A DNA stretch of 64,000 bases, taken from positions 5,259,979 through 5,323,978 of the forward strand of contig NW_017802379.1 in the NCBI RefSeq assembly GCF_001625305.1, given 5' to 3'. Source of the stretch: Branchiostoma belcheri (lineage: Eukaryota; Chordata; Leptocardii; Amphioxiformes; Branchiostomatidae). The position numbers and the translations under genes are program-made. The notes under the pieces were generated by a model that worked only from the letters and a program-made list of their open reading frames with translations, was not told the origin of the DNA and made no database searches. Positions 50,011-61,360 of the stretch are shown here, in pieces. The first letter of the stretch is position 1. The number at the start of each line of letters is the position of its first letter.

Positions 50011-50867
50011 GGTCGAAATTCCCTTCAAGGTTTGATAGATAGCAACTTGGAGAGAATGTGGTGTACTGCAACAAATCTATAGTACTACTTTTGCAGTCAT
50101 CAAAGCTCTCCCAGATATTTCTCACAGGAGTCAATCACCATACACACACTGGCCCAATAGGTGAATACTTTACTGATATCACACTTTCTGCTGAATATTC
50201 ATTTGTGCAAGAAAGTCAAGCTGTTGCTTTCAGGTAACAATTCTTCTAGCAAGTGTCCTTGAGAAAATTCATGAGAAAATTGCTAGCCAGGTATGAGATG
50301 TGAAAATCAGTTAGTACAGTGATGCAGAAAAAGTTTTGGCAGAAATGCTATCACAACACCAATAAAAGCTGGCGATATGACTGGAGAGCAGTTCCCATGG
50401 TGAACATATGACTCCACGACTCTAACTTACGGCCGTCTAATAAAAAAAGAAACAGCCAGTAATGGTTCCAAAGTAGATGGAAGGCCAGAGGTCGGGAGAT
50501 GGAAGTTGGCACTTGCCCCTTTCAATTTTCCCAGGTGAACTTTGGAAAGTACATCACGTTTTATAGAGATCAGCCCGTAGCATGGTAGCCATTACTCCTG
50601 AAATGTCACCATAAAGGTTTGAGATCCGTTCATCTGATAGGAGATAGTTTAAAAGGTGTTGAACTCTGCATAACAGCAGGAGAATGGTCGAGCAGAGGTT
50701 GGTGGTGCAATTACGTGTGAGCTGCCTAACAAGCAGGCAAAGTTTGAGGAACTTCAAGCCACCTTTAATCTCATCATACTACAAGCATCAAGTTCTGTCA
50801 AACAGCGAAAAATTGTTCGAAATCAATGCTGAACAAATTGCATGAAATGTTATTTTACCTCCCACAG

Positions 50868-51073
50868 CAGAGCAGACTTCAACTGTATTTCAAACCCTGG
50901 GGATTCCTACAGTCTTACCCCAGTCGCCTAATAAAGTTAGCAGTGTCCAGTTTAACGTACTCTCCCTTAACGGATGCCATAAACTAGTTGTTAAGACTGC
51001 CATATTGTCCATTCGGGGGAGATTATTCCGATTACAAGAACAGTTGGAGCTGACCTGGGGGATGACTTTAGGT
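50868..51073 (+). CDS. Candidate next AUTS2-like exon, 3' end uncertain
   Basis: A good acceptor (ttattttacctcccacag) ends at 50867, with tgctgaac upstream as a possible branch point. Joined in phase 1 to the exon ending at 49170, the frame is open and begins PEQTSTVFQTLGIPTVLPQS, then PNKVSSVQ, a proline/serine/threonine-rich composition plausible for this part of AUTS2. The match to human (GPIVPKISG region) is too weak to rely on. The acceptor is a tandem NAGNAG (cagcag), so one residue may vary. No donor is ideal: candidates are gttagc at 50936, gtgtga at 51072 and gtgagc at 51074. The frame stays open to a TGA near 51110. An AATAAA at 50930-50935 raises the alternative of a terminal exon. 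It could also be a chance open stretch inside a CpG-retaining block. Confidence 0.35.
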
Positions 51074-51410
51074 GTGAGCGTAATGTTACTGGTCTGTGGG
51101 GGGAAATGACCCTTTCTTGCATGTAGACATCAGCAAGGGTCAGTAGTTCAGCTGTCAGGCAAATTGTGCCCATATGTGTCATAAAGGCATGCCTGGCCCA
51201 TAAAGTTAACAGCCAGGTTATATTAAATTTCACTTCAGGAGTTATGGACACTTCAACAAGAACTAGGGCAGTTGGCTTTGCTCTTTCTTGTTTAGTTTAC
51301 TGGAGATGTAACTTGCATGGTAACTTTTTGGCTAAGACTAGTAAGAGAGGAAAATTCATGTGGTTGTCCATGTTGGACTTGTCATGTTTTGTTCACAGCA
51401 GGTGCTTCAA

Positions 51411-51456
51411 ATGAAACCTAGGAGGATATTTCAATGAAACCTAGGAGGATATTTCA
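51411..51456 (+). repeat. Perfect 23-bp tandem duplication
   Basis: The unit at 51411-51433 (starting atgaaacctaggagg) is repeated exactly at 51434-51456. Zero divergence points to a recent event, possibly polymorphic. Confidence 0.85.
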
Positions 51457-53595
51457 CACTTAAATATGTTTTGACTATGCCCACCTTGTATCCTGCATCA
51501 TAAGGGTGAATGGCCCATAACTTATGAGTATAACCAAAGCAGAAGTTTATTTCCTGGCATGGTATGTAAGACTCTGGGCGGCACTTTCTTAAAAAGATTC
51601 CTGGCCAAGAATTCCAGGGCACCTGGATTTTATCCTGTCAGCAAGTTCCAGCCAATTAAGCTTCATATCTGTGGGTTCTTTCATCGCAGGAGTGCTTGGT
51701 TATCACCTAGACCTTATCCTTGCCTTATCTGCACTCCACATGACCAACTTCCAGTTCCCTTACCCTCCGGAAGGCCAAGTTCAGGGCTAGGTGTGCAACA
51801 TTTCTTTCATTGCCTTTTCAAGCTCATTACTTGGTTGACTTGGAGTAGTCTCGAGTTTCAACACATCAAGGTCTTGCACTTTGTAAGTCAAGCAATTATG
51901 TGAGAACGTCAAACCTGGTATGCAAGCAAGGGGAGGGTACTAATGTATGTTTGGCACATTTCGTTGTGGTGCAGCGTTGCATGTGTTCCTCTTTTGTGAT
52001 ACAGTGCGGGACTGTTTTCTGTCTGACACTTTGGTCGGGATTTCAGCACGTTCCAATATGTTCCCCACATGTGCGGGGCGGACGTCCCTTGTGTGCCGAA
52101 CAGTTGTTTTCTTCAGGCCTCAGGGTCGGGGTTATAGCAACAAGGGCGAAGGCAACATTTCCTGGGAACTGACAGGCCCAGGAACAACAGAGGGCAGCTC
52201 CTTGGAGAGGGCTCTGCTCTACATTTTCCTCATGTTCAATCCACCCCCAGCTTGGGATTCTTATCTAATGATTCAGCATTTTAATTGTATAATGTGGCAA
52301 AGGTGATGTTTCCATGTGATTAGCTGAATACTTGTGGCAGTTTTGCTTCATTACAGTCAAGGGCTTATGTCATACAGTTGATAAGGGATCGTGTGTCAAA
52401 GTCTGATGCTGAAAGGTAGGAAACTGATTTCTTCCTGGCCGATGCCAAAAGTGACTGTAACTTTAAACTTAGCCCTGAGATGAAAAATCTCTGAGCAGGA
52501 ACAATCAGGTCAATAGGTCACAGGGATAATCCCACTGGCAGTCACTATTAACATTCCTCACAATGTAGGCACTGATACCAAGCCAGTAGTGGAAAGGCAT
52601 TTCCGACCGCTGGTCCCAACACTTGCACCCCAGACCCTGGAATTTCCTTTCAAACAAGAGCCCGCAAGGCCTCGTTTCCTGCTAAATACGTCATACACGA
52701 CACTTCCTTAAGCCACTACCTTGAGTCTCTTTATACCTTAAGTCTCTTAATTAGAACTGAAGACAATGAAATTGGCTGGTCCGATTATAGCTTTGTCAAT
52801 GAACTTCCTAGCTTTGAGCCTTTGCCAGATGACTTGAAAAGTTATTAGAATAAAGAGAAACAGTCCCTGGTTCTGTGGGTGGTATTCTGCCTGATGTCTA
52901 ACAACTTTGCAGCTTTCCTGCTTCTCCACAAACTGAAGTTTCCCAGGTGTCTGGAAGTGTCATTGCCAAATGTACCCAGGCGTCTGCTTCAGAGGGTCGG
53001 GATGAAAGGGAAAGTGGTTGCACAGAAAGGGAAAGCACTGTAGGTTGTCCCATAGGGAAGAAAGTACGGTTAGGCTGTGTGGTGCATGGGTGGCCATTGT
53101 GTTGAAAGAAAAGGACATCATCCACTCCAGGTAAGGAACCTTATTGTTATAGGTAGTGTTTCGATAGGCTTTTCTGTAAGATGACTTTGGACGTGTTCTT
53201 ACAATTCTGGATCCATCACTTTCTTCACAAGGTTGACTATGTCAAATGCCTGCATCATGTATTGGGGGACCGAAAATATTCCTGGGAACTTTCTTTATCA
53301 ACCTAAGAATCGTCTCTTAAAATTTCACACCTCAAGGCAGTTGTTCCTTTCCCAAGCTCTCTGCCTCAGAGGAAGGAGGAATGAGAAAAAGGACACATGT
53401 TGAATCCCTTCCACCTTTTTGAAATACCCCATTTCCTAGGAGTATTGTAGGGGGAATTTTCAAGATGTTGGAAGTGAAACTGTGAAATAGCTAATCAGTA
53501 GGTGCTACCAGTCTGCTGGGTCCATCCAGCCCACCCACCTGCATGTGTGTTATCTTAAATCTCCATGTAGCTACTTCAGAGGCACACTCAGTCCC

Positions 53596-53609
53596 GTCTC
53601 CATGGCAAC
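53596..53609 (+). promoter_or_regulatory. RFX X-box-like palindrome
   Basis: GTCTCCATGGCAAC matches the consensus GTNNCCATGGNAAC at every fixed position. RFX factors bind it in ciliary and neuronal genes. Function here is inferred. Confidence 0.4.
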
Positions 53610-56600
53610 CCAGAGATATTTATTCCCCCAAGAGGTGCAGGGTTAAGCTGCAGGCTTCTGTCCAAACCATCCTCCCATCTGGAGCTGGTGTTATGGATTA
53701 AGTGCATTATGAAGGGATGAACCCCAAGCTTTGAACCTGCCCTAGGTCAGCCGTAATTGTAACATGGGACATTTCTTAAACATGACACTTTTACAACAGT
53801 ACAGAAGAACGGGAATGAAAATAGATGGATTTGCCTTTGAAAGGGGAAGTTGAGAGGTGGTCTCCTATTGGCTGCTGAAGAAGGGAATTGGGCGAATCTG
53901 AAAGTGTTTTACTTCAACACCCTGCTGTGTTTACCCTGGTGAAGATGTACCAATAAAAACCATTGGCTGTCAGGACAAGGTTGTACCTGGCCCTGGAAAC
54001 CTGTGCTAACAGGTGATGATAGGATGGCTGTAGTTATCCCCAGTAACAGCTGTTTTTCCCTGCCTGATTTGTAGGTTAATCCTCTGACCCTTCCACAGCA
54101 AACAGACATAACTCAGTACCCTCTGGGGAAACCAAAGGACCAGACCGCCTGCTTAAAGTTCTTTTCCAAGGCCAAAGAACAGAATGTTTTGCTCGGAATT
54201 AGTTTATATTGGCTCCTGGTTCAAATGGAAAGCATCCCATCAGTTAAAATCGGTTTTGCCCCCGACTGATTTGTTGTTAGGTCCTAGGTATGCAAATTCC
54301 CTTGGCCATGGAATTTTAAAACAAGCCATGAGAATACACAGAGACCTTGGCATTTTTTTTAGCTTCAACAAAGTCTTCCAGGCTGTTAAGCCAAATTTTA
54401 ACAGATGTCAAGCAATAATGAAGAAACAACAAGGAAGAACAAAGAAAATTAAATACCAATGTGTAGAAAATCATCACAAATCATTCTTGTTCCTTGTGAA
54501 ACTACACCTTGCTTGGGATAACTGACCCTTGCCATAAGACGTATCCATCAGATTTTTGTGGTGCAGTTTGATACATTTTTGGCTCTTCTTGTGTTTATCC
54601 TGGATCCTGATATTCCACAATATAGCCAAGAAGCTGCCCACAGAATCCCTGTCGCATGTGGGGGCTGCAAAGAAAAAATAATCACCACCGCAGGGCCTAT
54701 AACCTCACCAGGGTGAGGGATAATCACAGATTTTTGCAGTAAAGAACTCTGCTAATTGGCATAAACTTGACCCCCTGAACATTATCATGATAGCTCGCAA
54801 CATCTGGGATACATTTCTTTCATTTATTTGTTGACTTCAAAGTTTCCAAACCTGTTCACGAGATCCTAATTGGAATTTCAGACACTCGGAGAAAGTTCCT
54901 GGGAGAGTTGTAGAGGCAGGAAACATTCACGACTTTATGTGATACTTACTGCAGCTGCTTTTAGTTTCCATCAACAAATATGTTCATCACCAGTACCTGT
55001 TCCTTCTCCAGTGATTTTGTAGGCCATGGACAAAGTCTGGTTAGTATTCAACAGTATCAAAAGTTTCAGGCAACTTTCTTTCTCTTTTTCTTCCACTAAG
55101 GAGGTTAAAAAGGAGACCACCTTGCTTGTACTCCTTGTCTCAAGTGCATTCATCCACCTTACATGTATGTCCTGTCTAGTTTGCTATCAACTGAACCATT
55201 GTGTACTTCTGTAGCAGAGGGATTTTGAGAGACTTCCTCCTTGTTTGATAGTCAGTAGTTATCAGAGAACCTCCCTGGGAAGCCTCAAGTTTGAGAAGCC
55301 CAAACAGCAGGCAGGAAATCACCATGATAATGAGGTCTTCAAAGGTCGTGACCTCTCCTGGCCATGTAGGGTCAAAACAAACAAAACGGTCTCTAGAGGA
55401 TGTTGCCCTCTTGGTGCTGGTGGCATGAAGAAGGTGTGGATACTTCTGAGTAGGATGTCTGACCTCAGCGACCTCTCTATCACCCACAAGTCCTTGCTAG
55501 GGACACTGTGCATGTGTTGAGCTGCCAGGAGGTACAGTTGTTGGTATCACCACATCACCACCAGGTAAGCTTCTGAATGGATACTTATTGCAGGTTTGCC
55601 AGTTCTTCAAACTTATTCTTTTTTGATACCAGCCAGGATTGTTTGATGTTCTGCCTTGATCAGTACTTTCCTCAATGTAGTGTCTGTAGGTTTTCAGCAC
55701 ACTGTGCTATTCAGTTTTATGCGATCAATGAGAAACATTTTCAGAAAGGAAGGGCAGATGGCTTATTGTAATAACCTGAAATAACCTTGTTTCCTGTAAC
55801 ATACCGGTAGTAAGTCAACCAGACAAGAGATTAGAATGGGAACAAGCTGTTTTCTCAAGATTTGCAAGGACTTAAGTTGTAATATTCGTAGGTAGAAACA
55901 TCAACCACTGACAGTAGGTATATCTCTTCTAGATTGATGTGGTATGCTGTCAGTGCCATTGTCACATTGGCCACTTTGGTTGGGTGTTTGTAGTTCTAAT
56001 CACTGCAAACTGTCAGTGTATCTCTGCAGGATTGATGGGCTATGTTATCAGTGCTGATAGCTGGGTCTGTCTGGGCCAGTGTGTGTTTGGTCCCCTGACA
56101 GAAGCTGTCTGTCTGAGGGGGCTGATAAGACTGATCAGATGTCTGTCTGGCTCCTGTTCCTGCTTATCTGCCCAGTTTCATGGTTTATCTCCTCACTTCC
56201 ACTGCCCCAAACATTTCCTCCAGGGTGGTGATATCTCCCCTATAGTGGGTGTACAAAAGGATGTGGGCAGATACAGGATTTACATATTGATCTGTCATCA
56301 GATTAGCATTGATCCTAAGGACTCCCAGAAGCGCCTAGATCCCCCAGGAGGGTTGGCAAATTGGAGGATTTTGTTCTTTTCACTGATAGACAATGTTGCA
56401 GAGTCTCCTGGTACTTGGGGTACAGGGTGATGAGTCAGGGACTAGTAGGAGACTGGTCAGGGCCACCTTATTTACATGTGAAAGATGAGATTGCAGTAAA
56501 ATATAATTTATAGAGTTAAAATACAGGTGGCTCTTTCCACTGCTTGAAAGGTTTGCGGTAGGCTTTAAGAGACTCAGATATGGAACATTATATTTGTATA

Positions 56601-57289
56601 TGCAAAAGAAAAACAGGAAAAACAAGGCGTACATTCTGCTGTGTGCTAGACAGGTTGATATTTTGACTGGCACTTTTATTTAGGGTAGCAGGAAGTCATA
56701 TTGTCGTGCTATTAAGGGTGACAGACTGCGTGTTCAGTATGAAAATTTTATAACATTTCAGAGTAAGTTACTGTCTTAAAGTTATCAGTGTTATTTCAAT
56801 AGTGGAACCAAAGGAACAACATAGCAAGCGGTTTCTTTACATGGACTGTTGACTGACAGTATCTTGCCGTTCCCCCTTCCTATCCCGTGTGTGGCAGGGA
56901 TGTGCAGACTTGACAGAGAGATCAAACATCAGCAAACTCAACTGCAGATTCAAGGGAACAGGATAGCGTTATGTTGATTTGTGATTATCTTACTCACCCA
57001 CACAGTATGTTCTCTACTTTGATGGCATTTATTTTGTGTGACCTGTCAGTTATCAGAAAGTGTTTCTTACACTTTGATGCTATCATTCCGTTGAAGGTCA
57101 AAGGATGGTAATAGTCATCCATGTATATGTAATCTAATGCATGCATAAGCTTCCTGAAGGCTATTTGGGTAAGAAGCTTTTCGTGGGGCTTTAGTTCTCC
57201 AAATTATCAGGGTTTGGAGGTGGTCTTTATTCCTATCATCCAAGCATCAGTAGGATTGAAGAATGTGTTTCCAAATTCACCCCTGTTGT

Positions 57290-58270
57290 GTAGAGCGTAG
57301 CACCGAGGAACCCAAGGTCATCCGCGGGGCTGGAAGGTCACCAAATTTGTTCACACTAATTTCCACCCAGACTCCCGGGGTCGCGGGGTCAATTGGTGGA
57401 CTCAATGCTGGGGCTGGTACTGATTTTCAGGCTTAGGTTTAGGGAATTTTTCATTTCTCCCTCATTGTCAAGAGTAACAAGGTTGTGTGTCTTGGCATGG
57501 ATGCTAGTGATTAAAGAATTACTGGCAAATCAGAGGCAGATGGTGGTGTGTCTTTAGGGATGAAGAGGTTCCATCCCCTTTGGCTTTACTCTGTCCCAAT
57601 GTCAACCCCCAGAGGTTAGTTACCTGTGACCAACAGTTTAGCCAACTGGACACTGCCATAGATTGGTACTGTTAAAATGAAAAGATGAAATTATTCCACA
57701 GCAGATATACTTTATTATAGATATTTGTTGTACTATTAGTTTACGGGTATCATGGATTTATTATTTTTTTGTTTCCTTGTGTCAATACTCATGTTTCTGC
57801 ACTACATACATTGTACATGTGTATTGTCATCTTTGCTGCCATATGTAGTTGCATGTCACCATTTCTTATTATAAATTTGAGTCATATATCATATGTCTCC
57901 TTGTCAGTTTTAGACAGCATTTGCCCCTGACATAATATTCACAGACAAGTCTCATCTGGAACCCTCTGACCCCAGCTCCTGTTGGCAAGGAAGCCAGAAG
58001 ACGTTGTAAATATGTGAATAGGTATCTCCTCCTTCCAACACAAGCCCGGATTGCTGAAATGAATTGGCAGACTTGTGAGGGCGGTCTCCCATGTGCGTTC
58101 AGGGTTTGTCTCCCCACACATGAGGGATTAGAGGTCTTAGCTGTGGATCAGCGCAAATATTTCGGAGCTGACCTGAGCAGCCCTGAATACACAGACGGAC
58201 ATTTTCCGCACACAAGCGCACATTTTCCGCACCTCCATGCTAATTTCAGCATGTGTGTGTAATTTATCCT
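57290..58270. promoter_or_regulatory. CpG-retaining blocks
   Basis: Bases 57290-57420 (gcgtagcaccgagg, catccgcggggctgg, cccggggtcgcgggg) and 57940-58240 retain CpGs. The second contains acattttccgcac twice (58199-58211 and 58220-58232, spacing 21 bp). Between them is ordinary intronic sequence. Confidence 0.3.
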
Positions 58271-58599
58271 TGCCATGACCTCTTAAACTGGGCAGACAAC
58301 CATCAATACTTTGGTTTGTGGTAAAGGTAGAATAATTTTAGCCATACGTTATACGTATGTGAGATATGAAACAAACATTCAAGAGAGTATGAGAAGAACC
58401 CTATATATATCTTGATCTTAATTTTATATAGATAAATTGCAACACATAGATGTATTATTGCATTATCATAATTTGATAATGATAAAAGGCATGTGAAATT
58501 ATTTGAAGCCTCATTTTAATAAAAAGCTAATTTTCAATAAGGTTCTGTCCAAGTTGTCAGTTTGCAGTTTGTGTGACACTTCATCTTGCACTGGTCAAC

Positions 58600-58860
58600 T
58601 TCATGTTTTCTTTCAGTCAGCTCACCTGTCAATTAGTCCAAACAAATTAGCCATGACAAAGGCCTATTATTAAGTAAACTGTAATCGGAGAGTACTTGTG
58701 CTTCAGCCTTGCCATTTTTCCCTTTTTAAACTCGTCATGTGGAGACTTATTTGACAGGGCTTAAAAAGACCTCTATAAACCAGACTTGTGTACTGACGAG
58801 AAGAAAAATTTGTTTTGTCTCCTGCGGTCAAAATCTTTAAAATAAAGAAAACAACCTTGG
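58600..58860. promoter_or_regulatory. ATTA/SOX-motif patch
   Basis: gtcaattagtccaaac, aaattagccatgacaaagg and ctattattaag lie within about 60 bases near 58630-58690, a mixture of homeodomain-type and SOX-type cores without low complexity. Inferred only. Confidence 0.25.
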
Positions 58861-59219
58861 TGGGTGGTATGAAGGCAGCCACTGCTTATCTTACAATTGT
58901 TTGTATGTATCAGGTTTAGTAAGATTTCTTCATAACATTTGGATTTGCAGTAATCTGTATGACTTACATTGTACCTCCAGAACAGTGAATTTAGTCCCAG
59001 ATACCAAGTTGCCTTTAATTGATTATAAAGTAAGCAATGATGTTGATGTTCTTATGTAATGGCACACCCTTGAAGTTGAGAACAATGCTCTGGTAGAATG
59101 ACGTGACATTTGTTACAGCAGTGTTGTTGGTAATTGTCAGTTTGTATAGAAGATTGACGTAGACCGAGGCTTTGTCTTGTGTTTGCCCCTGGCCCTGGTG
59201 TATTGGGTGGGTTGTGTGC

Positions 59220-60227
59220 TTGCCAGGGTTCACAGTCAGCTGTGATTAACCTCTGATCCCTGAGTTAATTAAACCGGCTGCCAACGAATTCCCCTCAAAT
59301 CTGTCAGGGTCCCGCTGGGACCTCTCAATGGGAGGCAGCGGATCTGGGGGAGGCAGGGTTAACTAAACCAGACAATGTCAGACTTGGGAAGGCTGTGGCA
59401 GACTGGGGAGCCAGGGACGCATTCTGTGTTGCTGTTTGCTTCTACGCCTGTCATCGATCACTAGTGGGGCCCCTCAGTGTGTGGAAAGCAGCTCCCAGGG
59501 ACACAGGAAGACTGGGGGCAGTTATCCAAGCCAGACCTGCTGCAAGGACCATAATTTCTGGAGGGCTTAGGTCCTCTCTATACAGCTCTGAGCTTCAGGA
59601 GATAGCTGAAGTTTAACGGATTGCTTCAACTCTGCAGCAAAGCAGTGATCTTTGGAGTCCGAATTAGGACAACTGAAGCTGTGGTGAAATCTGATGTCTG
59701 CCATTTTGTGCCTTGATTGACACGCCCAAACAGGATCTGTGGGTAGACGTTGGCAAGGTGTGGAAGGCTGACTGTGACTCACTGGTGGCAGTTGTGGACA
59801 GAGACTGCTTTTGTTGGATTACTCCTAGACTTTTGCAAAGCTGCCTACGCTGGAACGTCAAGCTTCAGTGAAGAGCACCTTTCGTGCCACACAAGTTAGT
59901 GGTTGATGCTCCTCCTGTTGACATTTCTGGACGTTGTTTCCACCACAAGTCACTGGGATTCTTGGGAGAGAAAGTGCAGTGATTGAGTGAAGACTTGTCA
60001 CGTGTCAGCAAACCACAGATCTATCTGGTTCCTGAATTGAATGCTGCGTGGCACTGGAACGGTGACCGTGAGATTGGCATCTTTCTGAACAAGGATCTTC
60101 CCACTGCTTGCTCCCCTGTTCCAAACTTTTGGTGACAATGCTATGATCTCCTACCAGGGTTCCATTGCTATCTGGTCCCCCCAGGGAACCCCCCTCCCCA
60201 CCCTGGATAGGCTACAGGCACAGCAAG
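59220..60227 (+). other. Possible alternative 5' exon region
   Basis: A GC-richer, repeat-free kilobase ends in a usable donor (cagcaag/gtaggttc, 60227/60228). An ATG at 60143 opens 28 codons (MISYQGSIAIWSPQGTPLPT, then LDRLQAQQ) plus one base, so the donor is phase 1, the same as the donor of the 64-nt exon. It could supply a start exon for a shorter isoform. The ATG context is weak and no promoter motif is clear. If spliced as an internal exon after 49170, the frame would meet a stop, so it is not an ordinary internal exon. Confidence 0.2.
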
Positions 60228-60394
60228 GTAGGTTCACAGAACAAAGGTGAGATATTTGTAGGATACCAGGTGAGTTGGATATGGGACTAAGAAGATAGAG
60301 CACATTACTATGGTCTTTCTACTGTGTGAGTATCCATCTAAGAAGATATCCTTCTTTGGCATCATAAAAAGTAACTTGTGTTTGTTTCTCCCCC

Positions 60395-60421
60395 TTTCTT
60401 TTCTTTTCTTTTCTTTTCTTT
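60395..60421 (+). repeat. Pentanucleotide microsatellite (TTTTC)n
   Basis: About five copies of a ctttt unit, uninterrupted, and therefore likely polymorphic. Confidence 0.85.
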
Positions 60422-61149
60422 GAACAGGGAAATAGGAGTCCAGCTATATTTGTGATTATGTGAGAAGAAGTTAGAAGTCTGAAACTGTCTTCTTACTGGT
60501 CAAGTCCAGCTCATAACGAGATATTATGTTACAGATAGGATCTTTCATTGTTAGACAGATAAGCCTGTTGTGGAGAGGTTATCACTGATCTGTGATTCAT
60601 GTATGGATCATTTCACGAGTAAATTGTAGAAAACAGGCTTTGCGGGTCAGTGACCTGCACAGATGCCAAACAAAGTCTGCAGTATTGTACAGTCTGCACC
60701 AGTCCTTCATTGTGACAGGTACAGAGAGCTATAATTATCATATAAACATCTGCTTCACATGTCAGACTACATTAAGTTCTACAGTTCGAGTTGTTTTGCA
60801 TATTTGAGGTTGCATGAAAAAAAGGGAAGAAATTTACTGAAGCCGCCAACCACTCTCCCACCCCCATACTTACACTATCTAGGATTCTACTTTTGTGGTG
60901 CCAACAGCACAACTATAAAGACCAGCTGCTGTGGTAACAAATGACCTTTACTAACAACAAATATAAACCTTGTTATAACTGTAATGTTGTTATGATATTG
61001 GAGACTACCCATTCTATATATCACATTTGGAAGTTGACAATACACATGCATGCTAATCTTTGTAATTATCAGCTTATAGGACAAATGCAGTGTGTTTTCC
61101 CAGTGGTATTCCTTTGTCCTTGGATGCACGCTGCTGCAGACACTGCATT

Positions 61150-61360
61150 TTCCAATTAATTAAACCTGTCAACACTAATTAACCTGCCAATTTGCAATCA
61201 GTACCACAATAATATCACTCCCTCCCATGGGAGTCTGGGAACTGTAGTGTGTGTCAAACTGGTGACAGGAGATAATTTGTTCAGTGAAGTTCCAGTATGA
61301 ATACTAACAGAACCATATCCCAAAGTCATCCCAGAGCTAATTCAATTAACAATTAAAAAA
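61150..61360. promoter_or_regulatory. Homeodomain-site cluster
   Basis: AATTAATTAA (61154-61163), cactaattaacc (about 61174) and gctaattcaattaacaattaa (about 61336-61356) form a cluster of TAAT/ATTA palindromes in CpG-poor sequence. Inferred enhancer candidate. Confidence 0.25.

Noticed and set aside
55939-56430. 163-codon plus-strand frame, the longest in the window
   Set aside because: Composition is cysteine-rich and untypical for protein, with no family resemblance and no splice sites of note; likely chance.
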